NCBI GenBank assembly: GCA_029259935.1
Contig: JAJDEH010000239.1
Location: 1 to 55,248, forward strand
Length of the DNA stretch: 55,248 nucleotides
Reading direction: 5' to 3'
Source of the DNA: Planctomycetota bacterium
GTDB lineage: Bacteria; Planctomycetota; Planctomycetia; Pirellulales; Pirellulaceae
The notes beneath the pieces were generated by a model that was given only the letters and a program-made list of their open reading frames with translations, had not been told where the DNA came from and did no database searches. The translations under genes were made by a program, and so were the position numbers. The first letter of the stretch is position 1; every line of letters starts with the position of its first letter. Below, in pieces: positions 35,805 through 43,698 of the stretch.

Positions 35805-36836
35805 CTAAATAAGGACCGTTTTCGATGTTGCTCCAGCGGTCTCCTGAACATACCTGGGCACCGCGTAACCAGGCAGTCGCGCTCGCATTTGCTCAATCAT
35901 CTCAATCCCTTCGTCGACGGGCACTTCAAAATGCGCCGCGCCGGCAACGCGGTCCAATTGATGTAAATAATAAGGCATCACGCGCAAATCAACCAATCGC
36001 CGGCTAAGGTCAATCAGAACTTTCGCCTGGTCGTTCACGCCGCGCAGCAGTACCGCTTGATTGAGCAGGAGGATTCCAGCGTCGACAAGCTTTCCCAGAG
36101 CCTCGGCGACAGGCTGATCGAGTTCCGCCGGGTGATTCGCGTGAACGACCACGATCGGCACGAGTCGCGAACCGGTCAGCCAACCGAGGAACTCGTCGGT
36201 GACTCGTTCCGGAATGACGATCGGCAATCGCGTGTGGATTCGCAATCGTCGCACGTGCTCGATGTCCGCGAGTCTTCGCGACAGTTCGGCCAATTGGGAA
36301 TCAACGATCGTCAGCGGATCGCCGCCGCTCAGCAGGATCTCTTCGATCGACGAATCGGCGGCGATTCGGTCGAGGGCCGGCTGCCAATCGGCCATCGATC
36401 GCGGACCCTCGCTGTAAGGGAAGTGCCGGCGGAAGCAATAACGGCAGTGAATGGCACAAGCGCCGGTGGAAATCAGCAGCGCTCGGCCGTGGTATTTTTT
36501 TATCAGCCCGGGTGTCACCGTCGCCGGAGCGTCACCCACCGGATCAAGCGCGAATCCCGTGACCTCGGCGGCCTCTTCCTCCAGTGGCAGCACTTGCCGT
36601 AGCAGCGGGTCCTTGGGGTCGCCCGGCTTCATCTTGGCGACGAAACCGTGGGGAGCAAAAACCGAGAAGTCCTTGGCGGACGACCCCGCTTTTTCCGCGA
36701 TTTGAGGCGATAGGGATAATACTCGGCAAAGTTCGCGCGGGTCTCGGATGGCGTCTCGCATCATCTGATGCCAAGTGTTGGGACTTGCCGCCGCAGTGGC
36801 GCGGACAGGATCATCGGAAGCGGTTACAATTGCCAT
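35805..36836 (-). CDS. epmB: EF-P lysine 2,3-aminomutase EpmB (radical SAM)
   Basis: Radical SAM enzyme of the KamA family that makes (R)-beta-lysine for EF-P modification. 343 residues from ATG 36836. The CxxxCxxC cluster motif is C127-AIH-C131-RY-C134 followed by FRRHFPYSEG. The family segment LLSGGDPLTIVDSQL follows. Length fits EpmB rather than the longer lysine 2,3-aminomutases of fermentation, and the flanking genes decide it: efp starts 50 bases away on the other strand and an EpmA domain follows. The frame is open upstream to 36893 but would overlap the efp start. Confidence 0.92.
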   Translation of the reverse strand: MAIVTASDDPVRATAAASPNTWHQMMRDAIRDPRELCRVLSLSPQIAEKAGSSAKDFSVFAPHGFVAKMKPGDPKDPLLRQVLPLEEEAAEVTGFALDPVGDAPATVTPGLIKKYHGRALLISTGACAIHCRYCFRRHFPYSEGPRSMADWQPALDRIAADSSIEEILLSGGDPLTIVDSQLAELSRRLADIEHVRRLRIHTRLPIVIPERVTDEFLGWLTGSRLVPIVVVHANHPAELDQPVAEALGKLVDAGILLLNQAVLLRGVNDQAKVLIDLSRRLVDLRVMPYYLHQLDRVAGAAHFEVPVDEGIEMIEQMRARLPGYAVPRYVQETAGATSKTVLI

Positions 36837-36886
36837 GGTTAGTAGCATAAACCGACAGTTTTCGGACGCGTAGTAGGGAACCGAAC

Positions 36887-37456
36887 GTGGCAACTTATAA
36901 GACGAGTGATTTTCGCAAGGGACTGAAGGTCCAGATCGACGGCGAACCCTTTTTGATGTTCGAGATGAATTTCGTCAAACCGGGCAAAGGGAACGCTTTC
37001 TACAAGTGCAAGCTCCGCAATCTGATCCGAGGCGGCGTACTCGAACGCACCTATAAGGGCGGCGATTCGCTGGAAGCTGCGGATGTCGAGGAAATCGACT
37101 GCCAATTCTTGTACCGTCAAGGCGATACTTTTGTTTTCATGGACAGTTCGACGTACGAACAATACGAGCTGAGCGCCGAGCAAGTCGACGATGCCTGGAA
37201 ATTTTTGAAAGAATCGATGACCTGTTCGATGGTGCTGTACAACGGCAACCCCATAACGATGGCACCGCCGAATCACGTGGAACTGCTGGTTGAATATTGC
37301 GAACCGGGCGTCAAAGGCGATACGGCGACCAATGTCACCAAGCCGGTGAAAGTGGAGACCGGAGCGGAAATTATCTGTCCATCGTTTATCAATATCGGCA
37401 ATGTGATCAAGGTCGATACACGCAGCGGCGATTATGTGGAACGTGTGAAAACCTAG
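36887..37456 (+). CDS. efp: Elongation factor P
   Basis: Translation factor that rescues ribosomes stalled at proline stretches. 189 residues with three beta-barrel domains, GTG start. The modification loop KPGKGNAF has the acceptor K34 with the PGKG context used by EpmA-type lysylation. Domain 2 carries RQGDTFVFMDSSTYEQYEL, and the C-terminal domain ends with VDTRSGDYVERVKT, as in the family. Divergent from epmB and 74 bases before the FHA-EpmA fusion, so factor and modifying enzymes sit together. Confidence 0.97.
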   Translation: MATYKTSDFRKGLKVQIDGEPFLMFEMNFVKPGKGNAFYKCKLRNLIRGGVLERTYKGGDSLEAADVEEIDCQFLYRQGDTFVFMDSSTYEQYELSAEQVDDAWKFLKESMTCSMVLYNGNPITMAPPNHVELLVEYCEPGVKGDTATNVTKPVKVETGAEIICPSFINIGNVIKVDTRSGDYVERVKT

Positions 37457-37530
37457 GATTTCACCCACTTTTCGAGTGCCATTCGTTCTGTCTGGGCTTG
37501 AGATAAGCGGCAAACACCGAAGAAGGCGAG

Positions 37531-38880
37531 ATGCCATTTCTGGTGCCACAAGACGATGACCGGCGTCAGCCTTATGTGATTGGTACGCCCCATTGTGTAA
37601 TCGGTCGTTTGCCGGAATGCGAGATCGTTCTTAACGCGACCAGCATCAGTCGCCGTCATTCGCGGATTTCGTTCAAGGGCACCGACTTCTTCATCGAAGA
37701 TCTTCAGAGCCGCCACGGGACATACGTCAATGGCGAACGCGTTGGCGGTTGCCAACGGCTTCGTGCCGGAGACGAAATCCAAATCGCCGAAATCGGTTTT
37801 TGGTTTCAACTGGAGGCTACCGACGGTGGTTCTGAAAAGGGCGGCAAGACTGCTCGCTTGGTCGCGGACCAAACGCACGGATCAAAAGTGGTTGTGGATG
37901 ACTTTCGTCCCACGGCGTCGCACGAGCGACTAAGGCAGCGCGCGGATCTGTTGGACCGTGTCCGTGCTTTTTTTAAGACGCGAGATTTCCTCGAAGTTGA
38001 AACTCCGCTGCTGTCCGCCGATACCGTGGTCGACCGATATTTGGAGCCAATTCGAGTCTCTTTGGGGCCTGCGGGCGGAGGCAGCAAGCGGAGGTCGGAT
38101 GAAGGCCAAATGTGGCTGCAAACATCGCCCGAATTCTGTATGAAGCGGCTGTTGGCCAGCGGGCTGGAGGCCATTTTTCAAGTCACCAAAGCCTTTCGCC
38201 GAGGCGAGCAAGGCGCGTATCACAACGTCGAATTCAGCATGCTGGAATGGTATCGAGTGGGTGACACGCTGGATGTAGGAATGCAGTTGCTGGATGAGTT
38301 GGCTCAGGCCATGCTGGGTCGTGGCGCGGCTGAACGGATCAGCTTTCGCGACGCGTTTCAGCGACACGTCGAACTCGATCCGCACACGGCGGATCTTCAA
38401 TCGTTGCGGCATGCCGCCATGGCGCAACTGAGCGGCAGCATGGATTCGCTCGGGTCGCTGGATCGCGATGGACTCTTGAATTTGCTATTGGCTGAATGTG
38501 TTGAGCCACATCTGGGCCGTGAGCAGCCAACGATCCTGCACGACTATCCGGCCAGCCAAGCAGCGCTTGCCGTGATCCGCGCTGGTGATCCGCCCGTCGC
38601 GGAACGATTCGAGCTTTATGTAGATGGGATGGAACTGGCCAACGGCTATCACGAACTGGTGGATCCCGCCGAGTTGCGTGAACGTTTCGAGCAAATCAAC
38701 CAACAGCGGTTCGACGACGGCGCGACGCCCTTACCAATCGAAAACCGGCTGTTCAAGGCGATGGAGCATGGCTTGCCGACTTGTGCCGGCGTAGCGCTAG
38801 GATTCGATCGGCTGGTGATGGTGCAAACCGGTGCCCGTTCCATTGCCGAGGTCATCGCGTTTCCGCTAGACCGCGCCTGA
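37531..38880 (+). CDS. epmA: FHA domain fused to EF-P beta-lysine ligase EpmA
   Basis: A 449-residue fusion. Residues 1-95 form an FHA phosphothreonine-binding domain: G25-R26, S40-R-R-H43 and N67-G68 are all present in the correct order (IGRLPECEIV, ISRRHSRISF, DLQSRHGTYVNGERV). After a linker, about 128-449 form a LysRS-like EpmA that attaches beta-lysine to EF-P K34: VRAFFKTRDFLEVETPLLS, LQTSPEFCMKRLL, VTKAFRRGEQGAYHNVEFSML (given in parts), YVDGMELANGYHELVD and GVALGFDRLVMV, ending VIAFPLDRA as E. coli EpmA does. No anticodon domain is present, as in EpmA. The FHA part suggests phosphorylation-dependent recruitment or control, by inference. Confidence 0.93.
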   Translation: MPFLVPQDDDRRQPYVIGTPHCVIGRLPECEIVLNATSISRRHSRISFKGTDFFIEDLQSRHGTYVNGERVGGCQRLRAGDEIQIAEIGFWFQLEATDGGSEKGGKTARLVADQTHGSKVVVDDFRPTASHERLRQRADLLDRVRAFFKTRDFLEVETPLLSADTVVDRYLEPIRVSLGPAGGGSKRRSDEGQMWLQTSPEFCMKRLLASGLEAIFQVTKAFRRGEQGAYHNVEFSMLEWYRVGDTLDVGMQLLDELAQAMLGRGAAERISFRDAFQRHVELDPHTADLQSLRHAAMAQLSGSMDSLGSLDRDGLLNLLLAECVEPHLGREQPTILHDYPASQAALAVIRAGDPPVAERFELYVDGMELANGYHELVDPAELRERFEQINQQRFDDGATPLPIENRLFKAMEHGLPTCAGVALGFDRLVMVQTGARSIAEVIAFPLDRA

Positions 38881-38904
38881 GAAGACACCACGACGGAGGC
38901 TCAC

Positions 38905-39639
38905 CTAGCGCCACTGGTCGTCAGCAAAGGGGTGACTGCCGCCGAAGATTTTTGGTTTGGGTAAGGCCTTGAGGCCATGCTCGGCCAGCCGCAGATCCTC
39001 CTTCGTTGTGATCTTTAGATTGATCGGCGAACCCTGAACGACGCTCACTGGGTGGCCGAAGTTCTCCACCATTTGAGCTTCGTCGGTGGGATTGGAGTCG
39101 CCTCGTTTGGCGTAGGCGTCGAGCAATAACTGCCGGCGGAACACTTGCGGAGTTTGCGCTTCCCAAAGATTGTCCCGTGAAACGGTTTCCGCAATCGTGC
39201 CGCCATCGACCCGTTTCAGCGTACCGGTCACGGGCAGGGCCAAAATCGCGGCATCCGATTTCTCGGCGGCGGCAAATACCTTGTCGATCCATTCGTTGGC
39301 GATGCAGGGCCGAGCCGCATCGTGCACGGCGACGAAGTCAATGTCCGGCTTGACTCGCGCCAACGCGTTGGCGACGGAATCGGCGCGTTGGTCGCCGCCT
39401 ACCACGACTTCGATGCCAAGAACGGCGACATTGGCCGCGAACTTCATGTTGAAATACTCGCGGTCATCCGCTGAAATAACCACGATCACCTGCTTGACGT
39501 CGTTGCGATTGAGAAACTTTTCGGCCGCATGCATCCAGACGGCACGATCGCTCAGCAAGGCGAATGGCTTTCTATAATGCTTGTCGTGAAAGCGAGTGCT
39601 TTTCCCGGCAGCAGGCAAGATGGCGGCGAATTTGGACAT
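38905..39639 (-). CDS. ispD: 2-C-methyl-D-erythritol 4-phosphate cytidylyltransferase
   Basis: MEP-pathway enzyme that makes CDP-methylerythritol from CTP. 244 residues from ATG 39639. The CTP-binding loop is AAILPAAGKSTRF, ending in TRF where many members have the GxGxRM form, followed by KPFALLSDRAVW. Further signatures: FVAVHDAARPCI, DTLKRV-like TGTLKRVDGG and the ETVSRDNLWEAQTPQVFRR stretch; it ends with DLRLAEH. It is 27 bases downstream of nadA on the same strand. With ispH it gives two MEP enzymes in one window. Confidence 0.94.
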   Translation of the reverse strand: MSKFAAILPAAGKSTRFHDKHYRKPFALLSDRAVWMHAAEKFLNRNDVKQVIVVISADDREYFNMKFAANVAVLGIEVVVGGDQRADSVANALARVKPDIDFVAVHDAARPCIANEWIDKVFAAAEKSDAAILALPVTGTLKRVDGGTIAETVSRDNLWEAQTPQVFRRQLLLDAYAKRGDSNPTDEAQMVENFGHPVSVVQGSPINLKITTKEDLRLAEHGLKALPKPKIFGGSHPFADDQWR

Positions 39640-39666
39640 GGGCGATTTTACCTTGCTCGACAACGT

Positions 39667-40806
39667 TTACTTCACTTCCAACATCCGTTCCAATGCTTCC
39701 AGCGACCATTTCGCCGTTTCGTTGTCCACCTCAATGATATTGACCGGCGTGTCGGCCGCGAGATTCTCCAGAGTCCAGCAGAGATGGGCCAGGTCGATTC
39801 GGTACATGGTGGCGCACATACAGACAACGGGCGACAAGAAATGAATCTCTTGTTCGGGGTGTTCGTCCTTCAAGCGATTGACCAAATGCAGCTCGGTGCC
39901 GATCGCCCATTGCGTTCCGGCGGGCGCTGCTTCGACGGTCTTAATAATCTTGCCCGTCGAACCGGAAACATCCGCCAAGTCATTGACTTCCTGCATGCAC
40001 TCGGGATGCACCAGAATCTTAATGTCGGGAATGCGTTGGCGAAAACGGTCAACATGTTCGGCGCGAAACATTTGATGAACGCTGCAATGACCCTTCCACA
40101 GAATCACTTTGCTCTGCCGCAACGTCTCCGTGGTGTTTCCACCCGAGTCGGCATGGTACGGATCCCAAACGGGCATTTGCTCGTTGGTGATCCCCATCCG
40201 CAAAGCCGTGTTGCGACCGAGGTGCTGATCGGGAAAAAACAGCACGCGGCCGCGCCGTTCAAACGCCCACTTCAACACCGCCGACGCGTTGCTGGAGGTG
40301 CATACGATTCCGCCGTGGCGTCCGCAAAAGGCTTTGAGACTGGCGGCAGAATTGATATAGGTTACGGGCGTGATGTCGCTGGTATCGACCACTTCGCCAA
40401 GGTCAGCCCAGGCCGCTTCGACTTGATCGATTGCCGCCATATCCGCCATCGAGCAGCCCGCGGCCATGTCAGGTAGAATCACTCGCACCCGCCGGCCATT
40501 TCGTTCTTTCAGCTTCTCCGGCCGGTTGGCCAACATATCGGCGGTTTCCGCCATGAAATGAACGCCGCAAAAGACAATCCAGCGGCAATCGCTGCTGCTG
40601 GCGGCCATCTGGCTCAATTGATAGCTATCACCCCGCAAGTCACTGTTCGTGATGACTTCATCTTGCTGATAGTGATGCCCAAGGATCAGCAGTTGCGGAC
40701 CAAGCTGCTGGCGAACGGCCGCGATCCGTCGCTGGAGTTCCGCGTTGTCAAGAGACCGATACGGAGCAAGGTCGAAAGCGCCAGATTGCTGGAGCATGGT
40801 ACTCAT
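39667..40806 (-). CDS. nadA: Quinolinate synthase NadA
   Basis: A [4Fe-4S] enzyme that condenses iminoaspartate and dihydroxyacetone phosphate to quinolinate in NAD synthesis. 379 residues. Family motifs: LILGHHYQQDEV near residue 42, CGVHFMAETADML, DMAAGCSMADM, YINSAASLKAFCG, VHPECMQEVND and the late VVCMCATMYRIDL. The cluster cysteines lie in the C-GVHFM, VHPEC and C-terminal segments. ATG 40806 or the next ATG three codons in are both possible. nadB and nadC are not in the window. It is probably co-transcribed with ispD. Confidence 0.96.
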   Translation of the reverse strand: MSTMLQQSGAFDLAPYRSLDNAELQRRIAAVRQQLGPQLLILGHHYQQDEVITNSDLRGDSYQLSQMAASSSDCRWIVFCGVHFMAETADMLANRPEKLKERNGRRVRVILPDMAAGCSMADMAAIDQVEAAWADLGEVVDTSDITPVTYINSAASLKAFCGRHGGIVCTSSNASAVLKWAFERRGRVLFFPDQHLGRNTALRMGITNEQMPVWDPYHADSGGNTTETLRQSKVILWKGHCSVHQMFRAEHVDRFRQRIPDIKILVHPECMQEVNDLADVSGSTGKIIKTVEAAPAGTQWAIGTELHLVNRLKDEHPEQEIHFLSPVVCMCATMYRIDLAHLCWTLENLAADTPVNIIEVDNETAKWSLEALERMLEVK

Positions 40807-41128
40807 GCGAAGCTATTTCTTCAACGTAAAGGAAAAACGAAGTTTCTCAAGGCGTTTCTCAATTATATCGGTGCGGGCGATAGCAAAACAGTGTGTCACT
40901 GCTTGCATGCGGCACCGTCCAAAGTGTCGAGACCTGGCTCGCACTGGGTTTGCTCGATTGAATCGTGCGACCTGAGATTTGCCCAATAAAGTGCCTCTTC
41001 AGCTTGGAAACCTGTTCTGCAGGCAAAGTTTGTCAGCCGTTCGGCCGATAACTGGCGTAGGTCCAAACCGATCGCACCCAAAAAGGCGGTTTTTTGGAAT
41101 CCGTCGACCACTCTTGAGTACTCGTTCC
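40807..41128. other. Intergenic stretch, no supported gene
   Basis: 322 bases between nadA and the FliN-like gene, the shared upstream region of two divergent genes. The frame of the FliN-like gene is open back to 40979, but the product there is basic and not domain-like. No RNA structure, tRNA or clear promoter was recognised. Confidence 0.5.
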
Positions 41129-41434
41129 GTGGAATATCAATCTCCCGACGCCGGCCTTCATCAACTGCCGCATTACGCGCGAAGCCTGTTGAAAATCAAC
41201 GTAGAGGTGACGGTCACGCTGGCGACGGCCAAACAGCCGGTCGAACGAGTTGTTGATTTGCGTCCCGGTTCGATTCTGCAATTCGACAAACCATGCGATG
41301 AAATGCTGACTCTTGAGGTCGCGAACCACGGAATTGCCGCCGGCGAGGCAGTCAAAGTGGGCGACAAATATGGATTGCGAATCACCGCCATCCAGTTGCC
41401 TGAAGAACGCTTCTCCGCCCTAAAGACCAGCTAG
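41129..41434 (+). CDS. FliN/SPOA-domain protein
   Basis: A 101-residue protein dominated by one SPOA (surface presentation of antigens) domain: LLKINVEVTVTLATAKQPVE, then RVVDLRPGSILQFDKPCDEM, LTLEVANHGIAAGEAVKVGD and YGLRITAI. This order of beta segments is typical of FliN and of the C-terminal part of FliM in the flagellar C-ring. GTG 41129 gives a plausible short lead-in. No other flagellar gene is in the window, so it is a lone gene here. The isolated domain could serve the flagellar switch or a related secretion apparatus. Confidence 0.8.
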   Translation: MEYQSPDAGLHQLPHYARSLLKINVEVTVTLATAKQPVERVVDLRPGSILQFDKPCDEMLTLEVANHGIAAGEAVKVGDKYGLRITAIQLPEERFSALKTS

Positions 41435-41576
41435 CGGCGACGATTCACATCAGCACCCGAGCCAATCCGCCGCGTGGAATTCGCGGCCGCATTTCTTACG
41501 ATTCCGATGACTCGCCGCCGTCGTCGTGCCGAACAAAGACCGAAAAGATCGTTCGGCAGCGATTCGCGAAACCTGG

Positions 41577-42068
41577 CTAAGGTTGGGCGTCGCATTTATT
41601 GCCACCGGAAGTCAGCATCTTTAGAGCAGTTGATGCAATGCCGCTATCGGGGAAAAGTTCGAGGCATCGTTCGTAATATTTGCGTGCATTCACTCCGTCG
41701 CCGATTTGAGAATAGCAGAATCCCGCATTTGCAAGAGCCATTTCACGGTAACTGGCGGACGAGGGTGAAAGCATGAAAATGGCGCGGTAATCGTCGAGCC
41801 AGCGCCGATCGTCAAAGAACTCGAAACTGCGGAGGAAATACGGAATCGCGTCGACAAACTGTTGTTGCCGAACCAATCCGATACCTGCCCGGTGATCGCG
41901 TGGGATGGCGCGGAGCCGAAAGCGCAACGCCAGAAACAACGCAGCCCCACCGATAACGCCGAAATCGCGCGAGATGTACCAGCCCGCAAAGACAAACATC
42001 GCGAGTACGGCTAAATGTGGAATTGCGCCAGGGATCGAAACTTGGCGGATCATCGGTGTCCTGATCAT
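41577..42068 (-). CDS. Small membrane protein with TPR-like C-terminus
   Basis: A 163-residue protein with two adjacent hydrophobic segments near the N-terminus (AVLAMFVFAGWYIS, GVIGGAALFLALRF) and a cytoplasmic helical part that resembles two tetratricopeptide-like units (VRQQQFVDAIPYFLRSFEFF; MALANAGFCYSQIGDGVNARKYYERCLELFP in parts). Likely a membrane-anchored scaffold; no function can be assigned. The start may be ATG 42068 or 42053. Confidence 0.65.
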   Translation of the reverse strand: MIRTPMIRQVSIPGAIPHLAVLAMFVFAGWYISRDFGVIGGAALFLALRFRLRAIPRDHRAGIGLVRQQQFVDAIPYFLRSFEFFDDRRWLDDYRAIFMLSPSSASYREMALANAGFCYSQIGDGVNARKYYERCLELFPDSGIASTALKMLTSGGNKCDAQP

Positions 42069-42455
42069 TCGCTGCGCCGGCTAACAGTTAGCATCGCCGA
42101 CGCGCGCCCCAATGAAGCGAAAAACGTCGAGCAATTTAACTCCATTTTATGCGCGCGCCCGTTGAATGAAAGACGAAGGTGTGCCCGTACCGCGTCTGCG
42201 GCGGATGCGCTGTTCGCAGGCTTAATTTGGTCCGAGATCACGCGAGCGGAAGCAATTCGGCGATCCATGGGGGCAATAAAATTCGCTCAGCCGTTTCAGT
42301 GAGGAAGAGAGGTTGGTAATCTGATGTGTGGCGTCCGCTACGAATGTTGAAATTGATCTCGATTGACAACCAGCATTGAGACCCGGTCGCCCTGTTGCAC
42401 CAACCTCAATTCACTCTGCATCAGCAGAGATTAGTGGCATCTGGAAGAACGACCA
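42069..42455. other. Intergenic stretch, no supported gene
   Basis: 387 bases between two divergent genes. Short frames exist but none has a ribosome site or family-like product. The region presumably holds promoters for both genes; I cannot place them with confidence. Confidence 0.45.
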
Positions 42456-43502
42456 ATGATTCAACGACGCACAACCGTTCGCTCTTTGGCACACGCGGCT
42501 GTGCCTTTACTGGCGAGCCTGCTGATCAGCGCCCACCTGTGGGCGGCGGACGTGCCCGTATCGATACTCGCGGCTCGTATCGGCGGACATGTCCATCCTT
42601 CCATTTGTCAAACGAAAGACGGCACACTGGTCGTTGTTTACAAGGGAGCGAATGTACTGATGTGCGCTCGCTCGACGGACGGCGGGGAAAGTTGGTCGCG
42701 GCCTGAGCCGATTGCCACGTCCGCCATGCGGCCCGACGTGATTCGCGAAGTCAAGAAGTTCGAGGTCTATCCCGGCACCGCCGACACGCTGCCTGACGGT
42801 CGCATTCTGGTGACTTGGAATTACATCGCCGATGAAAAGGCCCGAGACGGCTATTACGAGCGGGCGCTACTGTACACCATCAGTTCGGACGACGGGGAAA
42901 CGTGGAGTGAACAGCAACTTATCGGTCCAGTCGACGGGAAGCACCTGGGCGCGGTTCGCCACAATGTGCTGCCGTGGAGCGACGGTCGCTGGCTGTTGCC
43001 GCTGCGCGTGGGGCCACCTCGATTATTCGATCCGAACAATGGACGATTGACCGTGTTTTCGCTGGTCGGACCGGATGGCAAACAGCACGAGTTTCAGCAA
43101 ATCTTGCGGACCGCGAAGGGAACCTTGGTGGCGATGGGGCCCGTGCTGTTGCATTCCGTTGATGAAGGCGGCAGTTGGAGTTCGATCGAGGGGTGTCCGG
43201 CCGTTCCCGACAAACGCGATAACGCCGAAGGACGTTACTTGACGGCGCTGGCCGATGGCCGAGTGCTGGTGACATGGGGCATCGGCAACGACAACAAAGG
43301 TTTGCGTTATAACCTGTCGCTCAACGACGGTCGCACTTGGAATGCCGAACGGACGGTGGTGCTGTTGCCTGAGAAGAACATCGCGGCGCGGTACTATTCA
43401 GCGAGGACCATCCAACTCGATTCCCAGCACGTCGGTACCGTGTTCATGAACCGAGAGGGCGTTCATTTTCTCCGAGTGAGTCTCGATCGATTGGCAAAGT
43501 AG
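42456..43502 (+). CDS. Sialidase-like exo-glycosidase fold protein (BNR/Asp-box)
   Basis: A 348-residue exported protein with a signal peptide (VPLLASLLISAHLWAA). Asp-box repeats are visible at four places: STDGGESWSRP, SSDDGETWSEQ, SVDEGGSWSSI and SLNDGRTWNAE, giving the six-bladed sialidase propeller. Such planctomycete proteins are often annotated as sialidase or exo-alpha-sialidase, but the catalytic arginine triad cannot be verified here, so substrate is open. It precedes the candidate selenoprotein by 196 bases. Confidence 0.85.
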   Translation: MIQRRTTVRSLAHAAVPLLASLLISAHLWAADVPVSILAARIGGHVHPSICQTKDGTLVVVYKGANVLMCARSTDGGESWSRPEPIATSAMRPDVIREVKKFEVYPGTADTLPDGRILVTWNYIADEKARDGYYERALLYTISSDDGETWSEQQLIGPVDGKHLGAVRHNVLPWSDGRWLLPLRVGPPRLFDPNNGRLTVFSLVGPDGKQHEFQQILRTAKGTLVAMGPVLLHSVDEGGSWSSIEGCPAVPDKRDNAEGRYLTALADGRVLVTWGIGNDNKGLRYNLSLNDGRTWNAERTVVLLPEKNIAARYYSARTIQLDSQHVGTVFMNREGVHFLRVSLDRLAK

Positions 43503-43698
43503 TCCGACGATCGCCGCGCCGCCTATTTCGAGTCCGCCGGGAGCTTCACGGTGCATTTCCGACAAGACCGCCCAGGTTTTTTTTGTAACGCTGCTACGTT
43601 ATTAGTAATGATGGACTGCGGGCCCTCTGGGACTACCACTGCCGGCGGCGAGCGGCCCGAAAGTGGTTGAATAACGACCTAAAACGAAAGCAACTCCC

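Noticed and set aside
39529..40476. 315-codon open frame on the plus strand opposite nadA
   Set aside because: nadA is unmistakable on the minus strand and the opposite product has no recognisable feature.
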